From Streptomyces cinnamoneus (GTDB lineage: Bacteria; Actinomycetota; Actinomycetes; Streptomycetales; Streptomycetaceae), in the NCBI RefSeq assembly GCF_014650495.1, contig NZ_BMVB01000002.1, positions 124,001-188,000 on the forward strand: DNA of 64,000 nucleotides, in the 5' to 3' direction. How positions within the stretch are numbered: position 1 is the first letter of the stretch; each line of letters begins with the position of its first letter. Of this stretch, positions 58,768 through 64,000 are shown in pieces. A program made the position numbers and the translations under genes. The notes under the pieces were generated by a model. That model made no database searches, had not been told where the DNA came from, and was given only the letters and a program-made list of their open reading frames with translations.

Positions 58768-59487
58768 CTACTCCTCGCCGGCGAGCGTCAGCGCGCGGAG
58801 CCTGCGGGCCGCGAACCAGGTGGCGGCCACGGTGGCGGCGGTCAGGAGCGTGAGCCCCAGCGGCAGGCTCACGTCCGCCGTGACCGCCCCCGCCCCGGCG
58901 GTCTTCTCGGCCAGGGCCAGGGACCACTGCTGCACGCTCAGCGTCCGCGCGCCGGGGATGAGGCTGCCGAACAGCGACTCCCACACCAGGGCGTAGACGA
59001 GCCCGGCGACGACCGCGTGGCGCGTGACCGTGCCCAGCAGCAGGAAGATCGCGCTGTAGGCGACCGAGGCCACCGTGGCGGCCAGGGCGTAGGCCACGGC
59101 GATCTGCTGGCTGTTGCCGTTGAGCAGGAAGCCCGCGATGAGGGTGGGCACCGCCGAGAAGGCGACGGTGACGCCGATGGCGACGACGAGCTTGGTGAGG
59201 ATGATCGTGGGGCGCTTGACGGGCTTGGCCAGGAGATAGACCACCGAGCCGTCGTCGATCTCCGGGCCGATCGCGCCCGTACCGGCGATGACGCCGATCA
59301 GCGGCACCATCGTGGCGAGGGCGAAGCCCCCGAGGACGCTCGTGGCCGTGTTGTCGTCGGCTCCGGTCAGCATGCGGACGGCGGCCGAGAGCACGAGCAG
59401 CAGGGCCGGCAGCACGAAGAGGATGAGGGCCCGGCGGCGGCCGAGGAGGCCCCGGTAGGTCAGCCGGGCGACAGTGGGGTTGTACAT
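58768..59487 (-). CDS. ABC transporter permease
   Basis: 239 aa. Six helices: ALILFVLPALLLVLSAAVRM, FALATMVPLIGVIAGTGAIG, TKLVVAIGVTVAFSAVPTLI, VAYALAATVASVAYSAIFLL and others; GPEIDDGSVVYLLAKPVKR is the cytoplasmic coupling loop of ABC-2-type exporters. It forms a pair with the ATPase 18 bases upstream (59506-60417) and probably also works with the second pair (60467-62456). The set belongs to the multidrug/antibiotic or lipid-type ABC-2 exporters; the substrate is not deducible. It is the last gene of the minus-strand operon. Confidence 0.87.
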   Translation of the reverse strand: MYNPTVARLTYRGLLGRRRALILFVLPALLLVLSAAVRMLTGADDNTATSVLGGFALATMVPLIGVIAGTGAIGPEIDDGSVVYLLAKPVKRPTIILTKLVVAIGVTVAFSAVPTLIAGFLLNGNSQQIAVAYALAATVASVAYSAIFLLLGTVTRHAVVAGLVYALVWESLFGSLIPGARTLSVQQWSLALAEKTAGAGAVTADVSLPLGLTLLTAATVAATWFAARRLRALTLAGEE

Positions 59488-59505
59488 GGGCTGTTACCGC
59501 TCCCT

Positions 59506-60417
59506 TCAGGCCGCGACGAGGTAGGAGAAGACCGATTCCAGGGACTCGTCCGAGGGCGAGACCGTCAGGAGCCGGATGCCGTGCGCGCGGGCGACGCGCG
59601 GCAGGAGTTCGGTGAAGCGGCCGAAGTCGACGGCCTGGATGCGCAGGACGCCTTCCTGGACGTCCACTTCGATGCCGGAGGTCGAGGGGTCGGAGATCAG
59701 CGCGGCGGCGAGCGCGCGGTCGTCGCTGGACCGTACGGCGTAGCGGTGCGGGCGGTCCGTCATCAGGCGGCGGATCTTGCGGAAGTCGCCGGAGGCGGCG
59801 TGCCGTCCGGCGACGACGACCTCGATGTGGGCGGCCAGTTGCTCGACCTCCTCCAGGATGTGGGAGGAGAAGAGCACGGTGCGGCCGTCGGCGCCCATGG
59901 CCCGCAGCAGGTCCATCAGCTGCATGCGCTGGCGCGGGTCCATGCCGTTGAACGGCTCGTCCAGCAGGAGCACGGACGGCTCGTGGACGAGGGCGGACGC
60001 CATCTTCACGCGCTGCCGCATGCCCTTGCTGTACGTGTCGATCCGGCGGTCCTGCGCGTACTCCATCTCCACCGTGGCGAGCGCCCGTTGGGCCTCGCGG
60101 TCGCCGAGGCCGTGCAGCTCGGCGTTGGCCCGGACGAACTCCCGGCCGGTGAGGAAGTCGTACATCGCCTCGCGCTCGGGGACGATGCCGATGTGGCGGT
60201 AGATCTGCTCGTTGCGCCAGATGGTCTGGCCGTCGAGGGTCACCGTGCCGGCGGAGGGGGCGAGGAAGCCGCCCATCATGTTGATGAGCGTGGACTTGCC
60301 GGCGCCGTTGGGGCCGAGCAGGCCGGTGACGCCGGGCCCCACCGTCATGGAGACGTCGTTGACGGCGACCACGTTGCCGAACCAGCGGGAGACGTTGTCG
60401 ATGCAAATAGTGCTCAT
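59506..60417 (-). CDS. ABC transporter ATP-binding protein
   Basis: 303 aa. Walker A GLLGPNGAGKSTLINMMGG, Q-loop EREAMYDFLTGREF, signature YSKGMRQRVKMASALVHEPS, Walker B VLLLDEPFNGMDP and H-loop FSSHILEEVEQLA. The C-terminal about 80 residues form the DrrA-type extension with VDFGRFTELLPRVARAHGIR. It energises the two permeases of this cluster. It lies 49 bases downstream of the second permease gene. Confidence 0.92.
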   Translation of the reverse strand: MSTICIDNVSRWFGNVVAVNDVSMTVGPGVTGLLGPNGAGKSTLINMMGGFLAPSAGTVTLDGQTIWRNEQIYRHIGIVPEREAMYDFLTGREFVRANAELHGLGDREAQRALATVEMEYAQDRRIDTYSKGMRQRVKMASALVHEPSVLLLDEPFNGMDPRQRMQLMDLLRAMGADGRTVLFSSHILEEVEQLAAHIEVVVAGRHAASGDFRKIRRLMTDRPHRYAVRSSDDRALAAALISDPSTSGIEVDVQEGVLRIQAVDFGRFTELLPRVARAHGIRLLTVSPSDESLESVFSYLVAA

Positions 60418-60466
60418 CGGCGCAGCCCATTCCTTGAGGGGTGGTGGTCGGGTGACGGGAGGGCGG

Positions 60467-61387
60467 TCACAGCCCGGCCTTTCGGTAGCGGCGCATCAGC
60501 AGCCCGTAGGAGCCGGCGATCAGGGCGAGGGCGACGAGGAGGTAGACCGCGCCGGTGGCGGCACCGGGGCCGTGGCCGCCGGGGAAGGAGGTGGTGGCCG
60601 ACAGGAACGCCGTCTGCACGCCGTCGATCAAGGTGATCGGCGAGAAGAGGCCCAGCCACTCGATGGCCGTGGTGTTGTCGCTGTGGAGCGCGATGTTCTG
60701 GATGGTGCTGACCGCGCCGTAGGGGATCGTCAGCACGGCGATGACGGCGGCGACGCCGAAGCCGCGGCGCGGGGTGAGCGCGGCGACGACCAGGCCGATG
60801 CCGGCGAAGAGGAGGGAGAGCAGGGTCACCGAGACCAGCCCCTGGGCGAAGCCCTCGGTCTGCTCGGAGAAGTCCATCTTGGCGAGCAGCGCGCCGACGT
60901 AGAGGATCAGCAGCGGCGTGGCGGTGAGGACGAACAGGGCCGAGGCCATGGCCGCGAACTTGGCCACCACGTAGTCGACCCGCTCGATCGGGCGGGAGAA
61001 GTACAGCGGCACGGTCTTGAACCGCAGGTCGCGGGAGACCGACTGCGGCGCCTGGGCGGCGACGTAGAGGCCGATGACCAGCTGCAGCCAGAGGGCGTAG
61101 CGGGTGTAGTCCACGGGCAGCTTGTTGAGCTTCGTGCTGACGGCGACCGCCACGACGATCGCGGCCGGCAGGCACATCACGCCGAAGAGGATCATCGGCA
61201 GCACCTTGGACTTCGCCGACCGGCCCAGGCCGTAGGCGCCGCGCAGGCTCTGGGAGTACAGCGAGCGGCGGGCGTAGGCACGGCCCAGGCGGGGGCCGTC
61301 GTACGTGCGGTAGCCGATGTTGTGGATGACGTCCTGGGCGGGCTGCGGCCGGCCGGGCGCCGCCGGGGTCCTGGTCTCAGGCGGCAT
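60467..61387 (-). CDS. ABC transporter permease
   Basis: 306 aa from the ATG at 61385-61387 with GGAGGCACG upstream. After a Pro-rich start (MPPETRTPAAPGRPQP) the family block HNIGYRTYDGPRLGRAYARR precedes six helices, among them YALWLQLVIGLYVAAQAPQS, FAAMASALFVLTATPLLILY and TLLSLLFAGIGLVVAALTPR; FKTVPLYFSRPIERVDYVVA is the coupling loop. This form is common in Streptomyces ABC-2 exporters with two ATPases and two permeases. Its start lies within the ATPase gene upstream (11-base overlap). Confidence 0.88.
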   Translation of the reverse strand: MPPETRTPAAPGRPQPAQDVIHNIGYRTYDGPRLGRAYARRSLYSQSLRGAYGLGRSAKSKVLPMILFGVMCLPAAIVVAVAVSTKLNKLPVDYTRYALWLQLVIGLYVAAQAPQSVSRDLRFKTVPLYFSRPIERVDYVVAKFAAMASALFVLTATPLLILYVGALLAKMDFSEQTEGFAQGLVSVTLLSLLFAGIGLVVAALTPRRGFGVAAVIAVLTIPYGAVSTIQNIALHSDNTTAIEWLGLFSPITLIDGVQTAFLSATTSFPGGHGPGAATGAVYLLVALALIAGSYGLLMRRYRKAGL

Positions 61388-62456
61388 CGGACGTGCCTCC
61401 GTTCTGCTGCTCGTGGCGGGGGCCGGGCGTCTTGCTCCATCCGGCGCCCCAGGCGGTCTGGGGGGCGGGCTCGCCGCCGCGCCCGTCGGCGTCGTGCCCG
61501 TCACCGCGCCCGTCGTCGTCGCGGAAGACCTCGGCGATGCGGTGCCGGCGCTGCTCCATGCGGACCAGGCCGAGGCCGAGGTCGGCGACGGCGTCGCGGA
61601 CGACGTCGTACGTCCCCTCGTCGACCAGGTCGACCAGGAGCACGTGGCCGGAGGCGGGCGAGCCGTCGGCCGCCCGGCCCGCGGGCCGGCTCACCAGGCC
61701 CGCGCCGGTGAGGGCGGCCAGCAGGGCCGCCGTGCCGTCCGGGTGGGAGTCGGAGTCGGTGACCTCCACCGCGAGGGAGCCCGTGACCTGGGTGAACTCG
61801 TCGGTGGAGGAGGAACGCAGCAGCTTGCCGCCGTCGATGACGACGACGTGGTCGCAGGTGCGTTCCAGCTCGCCGAGCAGGTGCGAGGTGACCAGCACCG
61901 AGATGCCGAAGTCGGTGTGCACGCGCCGGATCAGGCCCAGCATCTCGTCCCGGCCGACCGGGTCGAGGCCGTTGGTCGGCTCGTCCAGCAGCACCAGCTG
62001 GGGGTCGTGGACGAGGGCCTGCGCCAGCTTGACCCGCTGCTTCATGCCCGTGGAGTAGCCGCCCATGGGACGGTACCGCTCCTCGTACAGGCCCACGTGC
62101 CGCAGCGTGTCGGCGGTCCGCTCGCGGGCGGCCGTGGGCGGCAGGCCGGACATCCGCGCCATGTGGACGACGAACTCCGTCGCCGACACGTCGGGTGGCA
62201 GGCAGTCGTGCTCCGGCATGTACCCGACCCGCTCGCGGATCTCGGCGCCCCGGGTGGCCACGTCGAGGCCGAGGACCTCGGCGCGGCCCTCGGTGGCCGG
62301 GGAGAGCCCGAGCAGGATTTTGATCAGCGTCGACTTGCCGGCTCCGTTCGCCCCCACCAGCCCGGTCACTCCCGGAGTGATGTCGACGGAGAGCCGGTCG
62401 AGGGCGGTCACCCGGGGGAACCGCTTGCTGAGGCTTTCGGTGGCGATCACAGTCAC
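61377..62456 (-). CDS. ABC transporter ATP-binding protein, first gene of the ABC operon
   Basis: 359 aa from the GTG at 62454-62456; TACCGT lies 7 bases upstream on this strand, so the mRNA may be leaderless (a GTG two codons on is possible). Walker A GLVGANGAGKSTLIKILLG, signature YSTGMKQRVKLAQALVHDP, Walker B LVLLDEPTNGLDPVGRDEM, H-loop VTSHLLGELERTCD. The long C-terminus has a DrrA-like domain to about 305 and then an acidic/Gly tail with HDADGRGGEPAP. It overlaps the downstream permease gene by 11 bases. Confidence 0.9.
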   Translation of the reverse strand: MTVIATESLSKRFPRVTALDRLSVDITPGVTGLVGANGAGKSTLIKILLGLSPATEGRAEVLGLDVATRGAEIRERVGYMPEHDCLPPDVSATEFVVHMARMSGLPPTAARERTADTLRHVGLYEERYRPMGGYSTGMKQRVKLAQALVHDPQLVLLDEPTNGLDPVGRDEMLGLIRRVHTDFGISVLVTSHLLGELERTCDHVVVIDGGKLLRSSSTDEFTQVTGSLAVEVTDSDSHPDGTAALLAALTGAGLVSRPAGRAADGSPASGHVLLVDLVDEGTYDVVRDAVADLGLGLVRMEQRRHRIAEVFRDDDGRGDGHDADGRGGEPAPQTAWGAGWSKTPGPRHEQQNGGTSDAA

Positions 62457-62607
62457 GTAGTCGACGGTAGTGGCGTGGGCCACAGCAGTCGTCAGACCAG
62501 ATGCCGGTTTGTGCGTAGTCCTCGGGTCTGATGCGCCCGTAAGGGCCGACCCCTGCGACGGGTGGGGGCGGGGGCGCCGGAGGTTTTCCACAGGCGTGCC
62601 GGGACCC

Positions 62608-62636
62608 TTGACGCAGCCTGCGGTCATTGTCACATT
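62608..62636 (+). promoter_or_regulatory. Candidate promoter of the M24 peptidase gene
   Basis: TTGACG (62608-62613), a 17-base spacer, then CACATT (62631-62636). Confidence 0.4.
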
Positions 62637-62684
62637 CGTTGGTGTCAACTTACGGGCGTCACGGCCGGTTTGGCGTGCGTCGGC

Positions 62685-62726
62685 GGGTGCGGGTGCGGGT
62701 GCGGGTGCGGGTGCGGGTGCGGGTGC
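62685..62726 (+). repeat. GGGTGC hexanucleotide repeat, seven copies
   Basis: Seven perfect GGGTGC units. They lie 26 bases before the ATG of the M24 gene; in that frame they would read Gly-Ala repeats, which I take as untranslated leader. Confidence 0.85.
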
Positions 62727-62751
62727 GGCTTCGGACGGGTCGGAGGGCGGC

Positions 62752-63591
62752 ATGGCGGGGCGGTTCGACGAGGAGCTGCGCGGTTTCCGGGAGGTGCAGC
62801 GCCTGGCGTACGCGTGCACGGAGGCGGTGGCCGCGCAGCTCCGGCCGGGGGTGACCGAGCGGGCGGCGGCCCGCATGCAGCGGGAGTGGCTGCGCGAGCG
62901 CGGGGTGCAGGACTGGTTCCACCTGCCGTTCGCGTGGTTCGGCGACCGCACGGCCTTCGCGGGGTTCCGGGTGCCGCTGCAGTTCTTCCCCACCGGGCGC
63001 CGGCTGGAGCCGGGGATGCCGTTCATCCTGGACCTGGCGCCGGTGCACCGCGGCTTCACCGCCGACGTCGGCTACGCCGGCTGCCTGGGCCCCAGCCCGC
63101 TGCACGAGCGGATGGTCGCCGACCTGGGCGCCCACCGCGACCTGGTGCTGCGCGAGGTGCGCGAGCGCCGGCCGCTGCGGGAGATCTACGAGGACGTGGA
63201 CCGGCTCATGGTCCGCCAGGGCTACGCCAACCGGCACCGCGCCTATCCCTTCGGAGTGATAGCGCACAAGGTGGGCCGGGTCCGTGAGCGCCCCTGGGCC
63301 CCCCGCCTGTTCGGGTTCGGGGTGCAGTCCCTGAAGGGGCTGGCGGCGGACGCCCTGCACGGCCACCGCGAGGGCTGGTCGCCGCTGTGGAGCCCGTACC
63401 GCTTCTCCGACCATCCGCCCCGGCCCGGGCTGTGGGCGGTCGAGCCGCACCTGGGCTTCCGCGGCACGGGCGTGAAGTTCGAGGAGCTCCTGGTGGTCAC
63501 CGACTCACGGGACCCGCAGGAGAGCGCGTTCTGGCTGGACGACGACCTGCCGCACGTGCGGCGCCGACAGGAAGAGAGGGCGGTCGCATGA
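62752..63591 (+). CDS. M24-family metallopeptidase (aminopeptidase/creatinase-type)
   Basis: 279 aa from the ATG at 62752 with GGAGG 5 bases upstream; an earlier in-frame start would add a Gly-Ala repeat. It is a single pita-bread domain with all metal ligands: Asp in FILDLAPVHRG, Asp in TADVGYAG, His in GVIAHKVGRV, Glu in LWAVEPHLGF and Glu in GVKFEELLVV. AARMQREWLRERGVQDW is the family helix. There is no N-terminal creatinase domain, unlike PepP at 42335. The substrate may be a short peptide or another amide. The stop overlaps the alpha/beta hydrolase start as ATGA, so the two are coupled. Confidence 0.87.
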   Translation: MAGRFDEELRGFREVQRLAYACTEAVAAQLRPGVTERAAARMQREWLRERGVQDWFHLPFAWFGDRTAFAGFRVPLQFFPTGRRLEPGMPFILDLAPVHRGFTADVGYAGCLGPSPLHERMVADLGAHRDLVLREVRERRPLREIYEDVDRLMVRQGYANRHRAYPFGVIAHKVGRVRERPWAPRLFGFGVQSLKGLAADALHGHREGWSPLWSPYRFSDHPPRPGLWAVEPHLGFRGTGVKFEELLVVTDSRDPQESAFWLDDDLPHVRRRQEERAVA

Positions 63592-64000
63592 GCGGGCAGG
63601 GCAGGGGGATCGACGGCGCGCGCGAGCGCCGGGTGCGGTCGGACGGGATCGAGCTGTGCGTCGTCGAGCTCGGCGACGCCGCGGACCCCACGGTGGTGCT
63701 GGTGCACGGCTATCCGGACAGCAAGGAGGTCTGGTACGACGTCGCCCGGCGGCTGCGCGACCGCTTCCACGTGGTGCTGTACGACGTGCGCGGCCACGGC
63801 GGATCCACGGCTCCCGTGCCGCTGCGCGGCGGGTTCACGCTGGAGAAGCTCACGGACGACTTCCTGGCGGTCGCCGACGCGGTGAGCCCCGACGCCCCGG
63901 TGCACCTGGTCGGTCACGACTGGGGCTCGGTGCAGGGCTGGGAGTTCGTCACCGTGCCCCGCACCGAGGGCCGGGTGGCCTCCTTCACCTCGGTGTCCGG
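63588..64000 (+). CDS. Alpha/beta-hydrolase (possible SDR fusion), N-terminal 137 residues, truncated by the window
   Basis: ATG at 63588 inside the M24 stop (ATGA). Visible: VRSDGIELCVVELGDAADPT, the oxyanion block VVLVHGYPDSKEVWYDVA, VLYDVRGHGGSTAPV, and VHLVGHDWGSVQGWEF with the nucleophile position occupied by Asp (GHDWGS), as in epoxide hydrolases and haloalkane dehalogenases. Streptomyces proteins with this start are often about 580 aa, with a C-terminal SDR domain, which cannot be checked here. The coupled M24 gene suggests a shared catabolic step. Confidence 0.85.
   Translation, partial: MSGQGRGIDGARERRVRSDGIELCVVELGDAADPTVVLVHGYPDSKEVWYDVARRLRDRFHVVLYDVRGHGGSTAPVPLRGGFTLEKLTDDFLAVADAVSPDAPVHLVGHDWGSVQGWEFVTVPRTEGRVASFTSVS

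Noticed and set aside
1..64000. CRISPR arrays, IS elements, prophage or attachment sites
   Set aside because: The repeats seen are short tandem or direct duplications without spacers, terminal inverted repeats or transposase genes; no att-like duplication of a tRNA end was seen.

Overview
The window is high-GC actinobacterial chromosome, almost certainly Streptomyces. Third codon positions are strongly G/C, many genes start with GTG (one probably with TTG), several genes overlap by 1-4 bases (ATGA, GTGA, TGATG), and the content is typical of the genus: an SSI-type protease inhibitor, a SigE-type sigma factor, a LAxTG-sorted surface protein, a Dyp peroxidase with extracellular copper chaperones, and several HATPase/PP2C regulators. 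The gene order is that of a conserved chromosome core rather than a mobile island. I see no transposase, integrase, phage gene, CRISPR array or rRNA operon. All coordinates and motifs were read by eye, and no database search was run.

Layout. 1-5940: the start of a drug-efflux MFS gene behind a long palindrome, then a minus-strand run of response regulator, sensor kinase, GT2/GtrA and GT39 enzymes that resembles a lipid-linked sugar transfer unit. 6123-6621: tRNA-fMet, tRNA-Arg(ACG) and tRNA-Ser(GCT). 6843-14736: protease inhibitor, a giant degenerate PAS/pseudokinase/REC protein, a divergent TetR-MFS efflux pair with two operators, and an AhpD-like protein. 14804-23696: SDR, an isolated lasso-type macrolactam cyclase homologue, acyl-CoA ligase, sigma factor, DUF1906 protein, and an Ltp thiolase coupled to a MaoC-DUF35-MaoC fusion. 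24036-32161: secreted and signalling genes (a curlin-like small protein, GGDEF protein, SGNH lipase, HNH nuclease with a coupled small protein, anchored esterase, ALF-repeat sorted protein, CAP protein) with repeat-rich gaps. 32342-44735: tRNA-Ser(TGA), HtrA protease, GDPD, two anti-sigma-like HATPases, SEC-C protein, prim-pol domain protein, PP2C phosphatase, PepP and a DUF4242 protein.

44951-54870: a plus-strand block with a membrane protein, then YcnI, Sco, PCu(A)C, CopC-CopD and the Tat-exported Dyp peroxidase (extracytoplasmic copper delivery), followed by pheA, a DnaA-box-rich gap, serS and a HAD phosphatase. 54809-64000: rhomboid-like protein, FadR-type regulator with its operator, CynX-type MFS, APH-family kinase, a four-gene ABC exporter, an M24 peptidase, and the start of an alpha/beta hydrolase gene.

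The items I would follow up first are the orphan lasso-type cyclase, the giant pseudokinase, a hairpin RNA candidate behind an ECF-like promoter at about 37.78 kb, the fused MaoC-DUF35-MaoC/Ltp pair, the DnaA-box cluster before serS, the PP2C protein lacking a metal-binding Asp, and the copper block whose first and fourth products are predicted to mature with an N-terminal histidine.
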